From Flavilitoribacter nigricans DSM 23189 = NBRC 102662 (GTDB lineage: Bacteria; Bacteroidota; Bacteroidia; Chitinophagales; Saprospiraceae): a stretch of DNA of 64,000 bases. Shown in pieces: positions 35,942 to 44,517 of the stretch. The position numbers and the translations under genes are program-made. Position 1 is the stretch's first letter; every line of letters begins with the position of its first letter. Where the stretch lies: positions 62,001 through 126,000 of the forward strand of contig NZ_PDUD01000035.1 in assembly GCF_002646595.1 (NCBI RefSeq). Reading direction: 5' to 3'. The notes under the pieces were generated by a model. It did no database searches and had not been told where the DNA came from. It was given only the letters and a program-made list of their open reading frames with translations.

Positions 35942-36412
35942 ATGCAAAATTCAAATAATTCAATTTTTGAAAAAGCGATCGACCCGGTACACCAGGCCAT
36001 CCTTACTTTCGGCGGAGTGCTGAGTTTTATAATCATTTCCAAGCTCATCAACGCGATCGGTTTGCTTTCGGTTTCCGCCAAATTTCCCTGGATGACGGCC
36101 GCCGCCTTTCTGCTGTTGTTTGCCGTTTTTAACAGTGTCTATTCTCTAACTGCAAAAAGTGTGATCAAGTACTGGGGGCGTTCAATTTATTCTTTCATGG
36201 GCCTGGCGGTCGCTTCCGGTCTGGCCGCCTATCTGTTCTCGTCCATGACGATCTCGGAGGCTGGTTCCTACCGCTGGATCTATGTAGTGGTGACCTTCGG
36301 GTATCTGGTTTTCCTGAGCCTGATGTCCTTTATGCGGAAGATCGTGGAATTTGCCCAGAAGGAAGAGTGGAACCATCCGCGGATCCGGCGCAAGAAACGA
36401 AAAAATCGATGA
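35942..36412 (+). CDS. Small multi-helix membrane protein, unknown
   Basis: A 156 aa inner-membrane protein with four predicted helices: about residues 17-42 (HQAILTFGGVLSFIIISKLI region), 49-68, 82-100 and 112-130. It ends with a strongly basic C-terminal tail (RIRRKKRKNR) that should stay in the cytoplasm. No motif identifies a family. It diverges from the T9SS nuclease with only 45 bp between the starts, and lies 180 bp upstream of engB. A 46-codon ORF overlaps its stop by ATGA but is not supported. Confidence 0.75.
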   Translation: MQNSNNSIFEKAIDPVHQAILTFGGVLSFIIISKLINAIGLLSVSAKFPWMTAAAFLLLFAVFNSVYSLTAKSVIKYWGRSIYSFMGLAVASGLAAYLFSSMTISEAGSYRWIYVVVTFGYLVFLSLMSFMRKIVEFAQKEEWNHPRIRRKKRKNR

Positions 36413-36592
36413 ATGCGGATCCCCGCTTAAATGCCAGGGTGTTCACCATCTGGTGGGATGTGAAAAGTCCGGACCCGAATCGTTCTGTTGTACCGAATTG
36501 CCGGCAACAACCTGGTGGGATGCCAGGCTCGCACCTTATTCTTTACTAATTATTTGAACCGCAACTTGCGTTAATTACTTACCTTAGCCGCC

Positions 36593-37189
36593 ATGGATAT
36601 ACACCAAGCAGATTTTGTGGGGAGCTATCCCAAACCCGGGCTTTGCCCAACCGACCGGCGGGCGGAATTCGCTTTTATCGGCCGCTCCAATGTGGGTAAA
36701 TCCTCACTGATCAATATGTTGTGCGGACGGAAAAGCCTGGCTCATGTTTCCAACAAACCCGGTAAGACCCAACTTTTGAATTACTACCTGATCAACGAAG
36801 AATGGTATCTGGTGGATCTTCCCGGTTATGGCTACGCCAAACGGTCCAAGAAGGAACGCCGGGGATTCGGCAAGATGATCAACGGGTATTTCCTGGAGCG
36901 GAGCGAGATGTACTGTGCTTTTGTCCTGGTGGACAGCAATATTCCCCCGCAGGACATCGATGTGGAGTTCATCAACTGGCTGGGCGAGCACGGCATTCCA
37001 TTTGTACTGGTCTACACCAAAACCGATCGTCTGAACCAGCGGACCCTGGACGAAAATCTCGACAAAATTCGCAACAAACTACTGGAATACTGGACGCACC
37101 TGCCCCAGGAGTTCATCACTTCTTCCCGTACTGGAGAAGGACGCGATGAGGTCCTGACCTTTATTGAAAATACCAAGCAGGCAATATGA
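36593..37189 (+). CDS. engB: Ribosome-biogenesis GTPase EngB/YihA
   Basis: Essential GTPase in 50S subunit assembly. The 198 aa protein has G1 GRSNVGKSS (30-38), G2 T near SNKPGKTQ, G3 DLPGYG (75-80) and G4 TKTD (142-145). The SSRTGEGRDE end serves as G5. Length is normal for YihA/YsxC. Its last four bases overlap the start of the acyltransferase gene (ATGA), so they are translationally coupled. Confidence 0.97.
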   Translation: MDIHQADFVGSYPKPGLCPTDRRAEFAFIGRSNVGKSSLINMLCGRKSLAHVSNKPGKTQLLNYYLINEEWYLVDLPGYGYAKRSKKERRGFGKMINGYFLERSEMYCAFVLVDSNIPPQDIDVEFINWLGEHGIPFVLVYTKTDRLNQRTLDENLDKIRNKLLEYWTHLPQEFITSSRTGEGRDEVLTFIENTKQAI

Positions 37190-38898
37190 GCGAAGACAAT
37201 AAAATGTACAATCAGGTCTTTCCCCGGATCGAGGATTGGCCTATATATAAACTGAGCGAGGACCGAAAGGATTTTGTGGAAGAGCTCGATGCCTTCACCA
37301 TGCAGAAACTGGAACTGCTCAACGGTGCAAACATCGGAGATATCATTTCCAAGACCATCTATCTGGAGCGGATCCGGCTCAAGGAAGAACCCTGGAAGGT
37401 TGACCCGCCCAACGAACGCCAGTTCTGGCGCCGGATCCAGAAACGACTGGTAAAACACGCCATGGACAAGGAGCCGGCTCAGGCCGAAAAGGTATTTGAA
37501 GAGATCCTGCATAAGATCGTGCACCGGTATTCGGAAGAGATCGTCGGTACTTTCCGGATTAAGACTTTCCTTTTTGCCCGTCGTTTTCTGACGGTATTCT
37601 TTACCCGTTTGCTCAATACGGCCGTGCTCCGGAATCCCCGCGGACTATGGGGTGGAAAATACCGGCTGCTGGATCGCCTGAAGGTACTGGGCGAGACCGA
37701 TAAGATCCGCAGCCTGATGCGCAAAGGGACCGTGGTGGTGGTGCCGACCCACTTCAGTAATCTAGATTCCATTCTGATCGGTTATGCGATGGATGCTTTC
37801 CTGGGACTGCCATCTTTTTCCTACGGTGCGGGATTGAACCTCTACAACACGGGATACACGGCCTATTTCATGAACCGCCTGGGGGCCTACCGGGTGGATC
37901 GCCGCAAGAAAAATCCCATCTACCTGGAGACGCTTAAGTCGATGTCCAAGCTCTCAATAGAACGGGGCGTGAACAGCCTTTTCTTTCCGGGAGGCACCCG
38001 CTCCCGGGCGGGCACCCTGGAAACGAAACTGAAAATGGGACTGCTCGGCACCACGATCGAAGCCCAGCGCTCCCTCCTGCAGCGGGGAAAAGAAGAAAAG
38101 ATATTTATCGTACCGCTGATCCTGAGTTACCACTTCGTGCTGGAGGCGCCCTTTCTGATCGAACAGCATCTGCGCACCATTGGAAAAGAGCGTTATATCC
38201 GGACGAAGGATAGTTTCAACAGCCTCTGGCAGATCATCAAATTTACCTGGCGACTGTTTTCCTCGGGCAATGAGATCGTCCTCTCTTTTGCCCGGCCGAT
38301 GGATGTATTGGGCAACCCGGTAGACATCGAAGGGAACAGCTACGATCAGTACGGCAACCCAATCAATATCCGGGATTATTTCCTGCGGGGAGGAGAGATC
38401 CGCAAGGATTTCCAGCGTGAATCGGAATACACCAAGATCCTCGCCGACAAGATCGTTGACCGCTTCCACTGCGAAAACATTGTGCTGACCAGTCATTTGG
38501 TCGCTTTTTCCGCTTTCCGGATTCTGAAACAGGAGAACAAACACCTGGATCTCTACGGTATCCTGCGCTTACCGGCCGACGAATTCGTTTTTCCGATGGA
38601 CTATATGAAGGATGTAGTCGGGCAACTAAGGGAAGAATTGCTCGAAATGGAAAAGCGCAAAGAGATCAAACTTTCGGCGGGTATTCACGGGGATCTGGAA
38701 ACGCTCATTAACGATGGGATCAAACGGATGGGCAACTTTCATCTAAAAAGTCCGTTACGTATCGATAAAAAAGGCCGTATAGTAAGTGATAGTTTTAAAT
38801 TATTGTTTTATTATCACAACCGGCTGAAAAACTACGAACTGGAGCGAAAGATAAAATGGAAGGCGTACGAGTTGGAAGAGGTGGATGTGGAAGGTTAA
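37186..38898 (+). CDS. PlsB-like glycerol-phosphate acyltransferase
   Basis: A 570 aa membrane-associated acyltransferase of the PlsB/PlsC superfamily. The catalytic H-x4-D is H189-D194 (PTHFSNLD). The substrate block is FPGGTRSR at 267-274, and the sequence between (AGLNLYNTGYTAYFMNRLGAYRVDRR) fits the superfamily. It is shorter than enterobacterial PlsB (about 800 aa) and longer than PlsC (about 250 aa). It likely acylates glycerol-3-phosphate or lyso-PA in phospholipid synthesis; which step is uncertain. It overlaps engB by 4 bp and lies 23 bp before the ion channel gene. Confidence 0.85.
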   Translation: MSEDNKMYNQVFPRIEDWPIYKLSEDRKDFVEELDAFTMQKLELLNGANIGDIISKTIYLERIRLKEEPWKVDPPNERQFWRRIQKRLVKHAMDKEPAQAEKVFEEILHKIVHRYSEEIVGTFRIKTFLFARRFLTVFFTRLLNTAVLRNPRGLWGGKYRLLDRLKVLGETDKIRSLMRKGTVVVVPTHFSNLDSILIGYAMDAFLGLPSFSYGAGLNLYNTGYTAYFMNRLGAYRVDRRKKNPIYLETLKSMSKLSIERGVNSLFFPGGTRSRAGTLETKLKMGLLGTTIEAQRSLLQRGKEEKIFIVPLILSYHFVLEAPFLIEQHLRTIGKERYIRTKDSFNSLWQIIKFTWRLFSSGNEIVLSFARPMDVLGNPVDIEGNSYDQYGNPINIRDYFLRGGEIRKDFQRESEYTKILADKIVDRFHCENIVLTSHLVAFSAFRILKQENKHLDLYGILRLPADEFVFPMDYMKDVVGQLREELLEMEKRKEIKLSAGIHGDLETLINDGIKRMGNFHLKSPLRIDKKGRIVSDSFKLLFYYHNRLKNYELERKIKWKAYELEEVDVEG

Positions 38899-38921
38899 TT
38901 TACCGATGAAATAACTGGGCA

Positions 38922-39704
38922 ATGTTTAAGCGGTTTTTTCTCTCCGAAAGAAATGTACTAACGGCGATCATCATTAATGCGATCATTATCTGCTGGATGT
39001 ATTTTCCCCAGTACCGGCACCACGAATGGCTGGAAATGGTCGATCACTTCTTTCTGATATTTTTCATCGTTGAAGCGATTGTGAAGATCCGGGTGCTGGG
39101 GGGAAAAGGTTATTTCGGCAGCAAATGGAACCAGTTCGACTTTTTTATCGTGCTGGGCAGCCTGCCGTCCCTGCTCACCTCCTTCATTACGGTACCGAAC
39201 ACCTCCCTGCTGATGATTCTGCGGCTGTTCCGTCTCATCCGTCTGATCCGCTTTATTCGCTTCGTGCCGAACCTCGGGCAGATCCTGGCCGGTCTGGCCC
39301 GGGCCATGCGGGCTTCGGTTTTCGTATTGCTGGCCCTCGTTTTTCTGAACTTCATGCTGGCCATTATCTCCTGCCATTTCTTTGCGGGTGTGGCGCCGGA
39401 CTTCTTTGGGGATCCGCTGGTTTCGGCCTATTCGATCTTTCAGATGTTTACGGTAGAGGGCTGGAATGAGATCCCGGCGGTAATTGCCGCCAATGCCGGA
39501 GAAGAGGTCTCTCCATTTTTACTGGGTATGATGCGTTTCTACTTTGTACTGGTGGTCCTGCTGGGCGGCATTTTCGGCATGTCCCTGGCCAACGCCGTCT
39601 TTGTCGATGAGATGACTATGGACAACAACAAAATACTGGAAGAGAAAATTGACACACTACAGGAACAGATCCTGGAGTTAAAAGAATTACTGAAGAATAA
39701 ATAG
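38922..39704 (+). CDS. Voltage-gated cation channel, single-domain (NaChBac/CavMr-like)
   Basis: A 260 aa six-helix channel subunit expected to form a homotetramer. S1-S3 span about residues 10-90. S4 (LRLFRLIRLIRFIRF) has five arginines at every third position. The pore helix and filter read T177-V-E179-G180-W181-N-E183 (FTVEGWNE), then S6 (FYFVLVVLLGGIFGMSLANAVFV). A C-terminal coiled coil (KILEEKIDTLQEQILELKELL) fits tetramerisation. Glycine at filter position 4 differs from NaChBac (L-E-S-W) and recalls calcium-channel filters. Gene order: acyltransferase upstream by 23 bp, exonuclease 3 bp downstream. Confidence 0.9.
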   Translation: MFKRFFLSERNVLTAIIINAIIICWMYFPQYRHHEWLEMVDHFFLIFFIVEAIVKIRVLGGKGYFGSKWNQFDFFIVLGSLPSLLTSFITVPNTSLLMILRLFRLIRLIRFIRFVPNLGQILAGLARAMRASVFVLLALVFLNFMLAIISCHFFAGVAPDFFGDPLVSAYSIFQMFTVEGWNEIPAVIAANAGEEVSPFLLGMMRFYFVLVVLLGGIFGMSLANAVFVDEMTMDNNKILEEKIDTLQEQILELKELLKNK

Positions 39705-39707
39705 CTC

Positions 39708-40253
39708 ATGAACTTTATCGTATACGACCTGGAGGCCACCTGCTGGGAGGGCCGTCCACCTAATAAAGTACAGGAAATTATCGAGATCGGTGCGGTAAAG
39801 CTGAATCCTTACGGAGAAGTGGAAGGGCATTTCAAGAGTTTCGTCCGGCCCGTCATGAACCCCAATCTGTCCCTGTTTTGCCGACAGCTCACCAATATCG
39901 ATCAGGTGGATGTCAACCGGGCGGATACTTTCCCGGTGGTGATCGACGACTTTCAGGATTGGATCGGCTATTTCGACGAAGAAGATTACCTGCTGTGCTC
40001 CTGGGGCCGCTTCGACCAGAAAATGCTCATCAACGATTCTCATCTCCATAACATGGAGCACGACTGGGTAGAACCACACATCAATCTTAAAAAACAATAC
40101 CACGAGATCAAGCGACTACACCGCACCCGTGGTCTCCGCTACGCGATAGAAGCCGAAGGTTTCGAATTTACCGGCGAACAACACCGTGCCTACGATGATG
40201 CGATCAATCTGGCTCAGATCTTTCTAAAATTCCTGGACGAGTGGCGCTTCTAA
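39708..40253 (+). CDS. 3'-5' exonuclease, DEDDh family (KapD/ERI-like)
   Basis: A 181 aa nuclease for RNA or single-stranded DNA ends. Exo I has D7 and E9 (YDLEAT), exo II has D103 (WGRFDQ), and exo III has H159 and D164 (HRAYDDA). This gives the full DEDDh set for two metal ions. The gap between the exo I acidic pair and exo II is long, as in the ERI/KapD subgroup. Length is that of a stand-alone exonuclease with no polymerase or helicase part. It starts 3 bp after the channel gene, so it is in the same transcript, and is followed by the phased repeat. Confidence 0.9.
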   Translation: MNFIVYDLEATCWEGRPPNKVQEIIEIGAVKLNPYGEVEGHFKSFVRPVMNPNLSLFCRQLTNIDQVDVNRADTFPVVIDDFQDWIGYFDEEDYLLCSWGRFDQKMLINDSHLHNMEHDWVEPHINLKKQYHEIKRLHRTRGLRYAIEAEGFEFTGEQHRAYDDAINLAQIFLKFLDEWRF

Positions 40254-40254
40254 C

Positions 40255-40338
40255 CCCTCTGACCCCTGACCCCTTCAATCTGACCCCTGACACCTGACAC
40301 CTGACCCCTGACACCTTCCCCCCTGACACCTCACACCT
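40255..40338. repeat. Second phased 7/8-nt repeat (TGACACC / TGACCCC)
   Basis: On the minus strand it reads as consecutive heptamers GGTGTGA, GGTGTCA, GGTGTCA, GGGGTCA and so on, with one octamer GGGGGGAA. This is the same unit as at 851-956 but in opposite orientation. It fills the gap between the convergent exonuclease and ung genes. The ung stop codon (TGA, 40331-40333) lies within the terminal unit. Confidence 0.88.
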
Positions 40339-41002
40339 TCCAATCAACCGGCGTCTTCCCATGTTCTTCCAAATAAGCATTAGCCTGAGAAAAGTGCTTC
40401 GAACCGAAAAAGGCACCACCAGCCAGTGGAGAAGGGTGCGCTGCCATCAGGATCAGGTGCTTGTCGGCATCGATAAGTTCCTTCTTCCGCTTCGCAAAAT
40501 TTCCCCACAGCATAAAGACGAGATTTTCCCGCCCGGCGGATAATTTCTTGATCACGGCATCCGTGAAATTCTGCCAACCGGCTTTGGAGTGGGCGCCCGC
40601 TTTTTTCCGTTCCACGGTGAGCATGGCATTGAGCAGAAATACCCCCTGTTCGGCCCAGGCGGTGAGGTCGCCGTGGGAGGCAATGGGAATGCCGAGGTCA
40701 TCCTGCAGTTCTTTATAGATATTTTTGAGGGACGGAGGTGTACGTACTCCTTTGGGGACCGAAAAGCTCAATCCCATCGCCTCCCCCGGATTGTGGTAAG
40801 GATCCTGTCCGAGAATAACCACTTTGACCTGATCGAAAGGCGTCGTATTGAAGGCATTGAAGATGAGTGATCCGGGCGGGTAGATGGTTTTTCCGGCGGC
40901 CTTTTCCTGTTTGATGAAGTTGACCAGCGTTTCGAAGTAGGGCTGATTGAATTCGTCGGACAGCGCATTTTTCCAACTCTCTTCGATACGTACATTACTC
41001 AT
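40331..41002 (-). CDS. ung: Uracil-DNA glycosylase, family 1
   Basis: Removes uracil from DNA to start base excision repair. The 223 aa protein has the water-activating motif GQDPYH (65-70, D67), the uracil-stacking [16 protein letters not shown], and the minor-groove loop HPSPLAGG with H189. All family 1 residues are present. The last codons (GAT TGG AAG GTG TGA) run into the phased repeat, so repeat growth or loss could alter the extreme C-terminus. It converges with the exonuclease gene. Confidence 0.97.
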   Translation of the reverse strand: MSNVRIEESWKNALSDEFNQPYFETLVNFIKQEKAAGKTIYPPGSLIFNAFNTTPFDQVKVVILGQDPYHNPGEAMGLSFSVPKGVRTPPSLKNIYKELQDDLGIPIASHGDLTAWAEQGVFLLNAMLTVERKKAGAHSKAGWQNFTDAVIKKLSAGRENLVFMLWGNFAKRKKELIDADKHLILMAAHPSPLAGGAFFGSKHFSQANAYLEEHGKTPVDWKV

Positions 41003-41221
41003 AGTGATCTGTTTACAATAATTTTGGGTGATGGAATTAACTTTAAACTGCCGGTAAAACCGTAAATTCTGCCGGAGGGTTCGGATTAATTAAGAACCCG
41101 AACTTAGTAGAAATTGACGAACTTGCTTAATTTCAGCCCACATTTTTACCAGGGTGGGCGGCGGCGGCTTTATCTTATTTTCAGTCGTTCGTTATACCTG
41201 CATCCAGACATCAAAAGAATC

Positions 41222-43774
41222 ATGAATAGATTTTCGATCCTATTGCTGCTCTCCATTATCTTTTTTCAGTGGAACTGCCAATCAGAACAAACGGAACAGA
41301 CCGGTTTGGAAAACGTAGCCATCAGCTGGCAATTGGAATCCAACCAGGTGGCCGAATCTCCGCGATTCCGGGCCTCTTTTACCATAACCAACCGGGGCAA
41401 TACACCCATTGAAGGCAATGACTGGAGTATGTATTTCAGCCAGACGCCACGCGATATTGTGGAGGGAAGTGTTACCGGCCCGGCTGAGATCGAGCGGGTC
41501 AACGGGGATCTTTATCAACTGCGCCCGGCAAGTGGTTTTTCCCTGACGCCCGGCGACAGTCTGACCATCACCTACGAAGGAGAAGCCTGGTTGATCAAAG
41601 AAACCGACGCACCGCTTGGACTTTATTTTGTGCAGGAAAAAGCCGGCGGACAGGAAGAGACCATTCCGGTGGCCCGCTATACCATCTGGCCATTTGAAAA
41701 TGAAGAACAATACAGCCGCCATAAAAATGACAAAACGCCGTTTCCCGAGGCGGCATTGGTGTTCGATCAGAATACGGAAGCGAATTTGTTACCGCCCGGT
41801 GAAGTGCCGCAGATCATTCCCTTCCCCCGTTCGGTGGTGTCCGGTTCGGGTAAGCTGACGATTGACGGTGGTACCACCATCCATTTCAGCCCCGGCCTGC
41901 AGAACGAATCCGAGCAATTGCGTAATTCCCTGGGAAATTTTCTGACCACCACTCCGACCGCTACCCAGATGGAAGGCACAATGGTGACGGAAGGCATCGT
42001 GTTGTCCATTAATGCCGGACTGGCGGAGGAAAGCCCCGAAGCTTACCAACTGGACATCGATGGCAGCCGTGCCGCCATCCAGGGTAAAAGTGCCGCCGGT
42101 GTATTTCGCGGCATACAGAGTCTACTGGCCCTGGTTCCGGTAGAGAACTGGATCAAAAAATCGGGCTCCCTCCAACTACCGCAGGTGGCCATAAAGGATG
42201 CCCCGCTTTTTGCCTACCGGGGAATGATGCTGGATATCGCCCGGAATTTCAACGATCTCACGGCGATCAAAAAGCTGATCGACGGCATGGCGTTCTACAA
42301 GCTCAATAAATTACATCTGCACCTAACCGATGATGAAGGCTGGCGGCTGGAAATTCCCGGATTGCCGGAGTTGACGGATGTCGGAGCCCGTCGCGGGCAT
42401 ACGGCGGACGAAGCCGACCGGCTGGCCCCTGCTTACGGTTCCGGACCCGGCGGTGAAGGCTCGCACGGTACCGGATACCTGAGCCGTAGTGATTTTATTG
42501 AACTGCTGCAGTACGCTACCCGCAGACACATCGAAGTGATCCCGGAACTGAATATGCCCGGACACGCCCGGGCGGCGATCAAATCGATGGAGGCCCGTTA
42601 CCGGAAAATGTCGGTCGATAATGATCTGGCCTCGGCCGAAGCTTACCGACTGGCCGATCCGGAAGATCAATCGGAATACCGTTCCGTCCAGTACTACCCG
42701 GATAATGTGGTCTGTGTCTGCTGCGAAGGTACCTACCGCTTTTACGAAAAAGTGGTGGACGAAGTACGGGCGATGTATACCGAAGCGGGAGCAGTGCTTA
42801 CCACCATTCATACCGGTGGTGATGAAGTACCGGGCGGCGTTTGGACGGCTTCACCGGCCTGTGCGGACCTGATCGATCAGGAGCCAGATATCAACAGCAC
42901 TGCGGAATTACCCACCTATTTCTTCAGCCGCATCAGCCAGATCCTGGCCGACCGTGGTTTGAAGGCTGCCGGTTGGGAAGAGATCGCCATGCAGAAAGTA
43001 GAAGGTGGTTGGGTACCCCATCCGGATTTCGCCAACGGGAATGTGATTCCCTTTGTGTGGCAGAACCTCTGGGGGAATCAGGACCTCGGTTACCGGCTCG
43101 CCAATGCGGGCTATCCGGTCGTACTCTGTAATGTGACCAATTTGTACTTTGACCTGGCCTACAATAAAGATCCCCGGGAACCCGGGTTTTACTGGGGCGG
43201 TTTCGTCGATACGCGAAAGGCGTTTGATTTTCGTCCCTTTGATGTTTTCACTTCAACCAATTTTGACCCGATGGGCAACGCTTTCGACGTGGCCCGGGAT
43301 TATAAAGATATGGAACGTCTGCAGCCGGCAGCCCGTAAGAACATTCTGGGGATTCAGGGCCAGTTGTGGAGTGAGACCATCAAAGGCCAGAATATGATGG
43401 AATACTACATCTTTCCCAAGTTGCTGGGGCTGGCCCAAAGGGCCTGGTCGGCACCCCTGGGTGAAGGTGCGGCGGTAAATGATGAATGGGAGAAATTTGC
43501 CAACGCATTGGGCCAGAGAGAGCTTATTCACCTGGATTACCTGTCGGGGGGCTACAACTACCGGATCCCTACTCCCGGAGCCAAGATCGAGAACGGAAAG
43601 GCTATGGCAAATGTACCCTTCCCGGGCCTGACCATCCGGTACACCACGGACGGCAGTGAACCCTCTACTGCTTCGACACTTTATGCCGAACCGGTAGCGG
43701 TGGACAGCCTGGTTTGTTTCAAGGCGTTCGATCAGCGTGGGCGTTCCAGCCGAATGATTTGTGTGAATCAGTAG
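41222..43774 (+). CDS. GH20 beta-N-acetylhexosaminidase
   Basis: Removes terminal N-acetylhexosamines from chitin fragments or glycans. It is 850 aa from ATG 41222 (MNRFSILLLLSIIFFQWNCQ), a signal peptide; Cys19 could be lipidated but the preceding Q-W-N is a poor lipobox. Domain order: CHB_HEX carbohydrate-binding (about 30-165), GH20b (about 190-315), and a catalytic barrel with the D534-E535 pair in HTGGDEVPGG. A C-terminal CHB_HEX_C/Fn3-like end follows (IRYTTDGSEP). This is the chitobiase-type layout. It is flanked by a weak terminator and yigZ. Confidence 0.95.
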   Translation: MNRFSILLLLSIIFFQWNCQSEQTEQTGLENVAISWQLESNQVAESPRFRASFTITNRGNTPIEGNDWSMYFSQTPRDIVEGSVTGPAEIERVNGDLYQLRPASGFSLTPGDSLTITYEGEAWLIKETDAPLGLYFVQEKAGGQEETIPVARYTIWPFENEEQYSRHKNDKTPFPEAALVFDQNTEANLLPPGEVPQIIPFPRSVVSGSGKLTIDGGTTIHFSPGLQNESEQLRNSLGNFLTTTPTATQMEGTMVTEGIVLSINAGLAEESPEAYQLDIDGSRAAIQGKSAAGVFRGIQSLLALVPVENWIKKSGSLQLPQVAIKDAPLFAYRGMMLDIARNFNDLTAIKKLIDGMAFYKLNKLHLHLTDDEGWRLEIPGLPELTDVGARRGHTADEADRLAPAYGSGPGGEGSHGTGYLSRSDFIELLQYATRRHIEVIPELNMPGHARAAIKSMEARYRKMSVDNDLASAEAYRLADPEDQSEYRSVQYYPDNVVCVCCEGTYRFYEKVVDEVRAMYTEAGAVLTTIHTGGDEVPGGVWTASPACADLIDQEPDINSTAELPTYFFSRISQILADRGLKAAGWEEIAMQKVEGGWVPHPDFANGNVIPFVWQNLWGNQDLGYRLANAGYPVVLCNVTNLYFDLAYNKDPREPGFYWGGFVDTRKAFDFRPFDVFTSTNFDPMGNAFDVARDYKDMERLQPAARKNILGIQGQLWSETIKGQNMMEYYIFPKLLGLAQRAWSAPLGEGAAVNDEWEKFANALGQRELIHLDYLSGGYNYRIPTPGAKIENGKAMANVPFPGLTIRYTTDGSEPSTASTLYAEPVAVDSLVCFKAFDQRGRSSRMICVNQ

Positions 43775-43808
43775 GCTTGCCAATAGAGCACTTGCCGAAT
43801 AATGAAAA

Positions 43809-43838
43809 CGGCACGGCCTGAGCCATGCCGGACCTTTT
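43809..43838 (+). terminator. Weak hairpin terminator after the hexosaminidase
   Basis: CGGCA-C-GGC, loop CTGA, GCC-A-TGCCG (43809-43830) with one mismatch, followed by CCTTTT. It lies 35 bp past the stop and 17 bp before yigZ. Confidence 0.4.
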
Positions 43839-43854
43839 AATAGTTTAGCAGCTG

Positions 43855-44508
43855 ATGGAAGATGCCTACCAAACAATTGCGGGGCCGAGTACCGGGGAAT
43901 TCCGGGACCGGGGCAGTAAGTTTCTGGCTTACGCCTACCCGGTGTACGATGAGGAGACGATCAATGAGCATTTGCTGGAACTGAAAAAACTTCACCCCAA
44001 GGCCCGCCACCATTGCTACGCCTGGCGCCTCGGGACTGACGGTTTGCAATTTCGGGCCAATGACGACGGAGAACCCAGCGGTACCGCCGGACGGCCCATC
44101 CTCGGTCAGATCGACAGTTTTGAACTTACCAATGTTTTCGTGGTCGTTGTCCGTTATTTCGGAGGCACCAAGCTCGGCACCTCCGGTCTGATCAATGCGT
44201 ATAAGGTGAGCACGGCCGCCGCCCTGGAAGCGGCCGAGATCGAAGAACGTCTTTTGGAAGCCGTCTACCAGGTCGAGTTTGAATACAGCCTGATGAGTGA
44301 TGTCATGAATGCTGTGAAGCAGTACGAGGTGGAGATCATTAAACAGGAATTTACCGACAAGGGATACCTGCAGATCGCCATTCGACTCAGCGAAACGGAA
44401 GAAAAACTGATGCGGATCCGCGCTCAGATCGCCGGCGCTTTTCTCGAAGAAAAAGAGAAATGGGAAACCATTGAAGGCCTGGAGATCGAATATAAGTTTA
44501 CACGCTAA
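43855..44508 (+). CDS. yigZ: YigZ/IMPACT family protein
   Basis: A 217 aa cytoplasmic protein of the UPF0029/IMPACT family. The conserved signature is ARHHCYAWRLG, then DDGEPSGTAGRPIL, and VVVRYFGGTKLGTSGLINAY. A C-terminal domain of about 70 residues resembles EF-G domain V. Eukaryotic IMPACT modulates Gcn2; in bacteria the role is not settled, with links to translation or peptide handling proposed. It starts 9 bp before the outer-membrane barrel gene start region, so co-transcription with it is likely. Confidence 0.92.
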   Translation: MEDAYQTIAGPSTGEFRDRGSKFLAYAYPVYDEETINEHLLELKKLHPKARHHCYAWRLGTDGLQFRANDDGEPSGTAGRPILGQIDSFELTNVFVVVVRYFGGTKLGTSGLINAYKVSTAAALEAAEIEERLLEAVYQVEFEYSLMSDVMNAVKQYEVEIIKQEFTDKGYLQIAIRLSETEEKLMRIRAQIAGAFLEEKEKWETIEGLEIEYKFTR

Positions 44509-44517
44509 TCCAAATTC

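Noticed and set aside
36409-36549. 46-codon ORF overlapping the membrane gene stop by ATGA
   Set aside because: The overlap is attractive, but the sequence has no recognised motif and is rich in unusual residues. Not supported.
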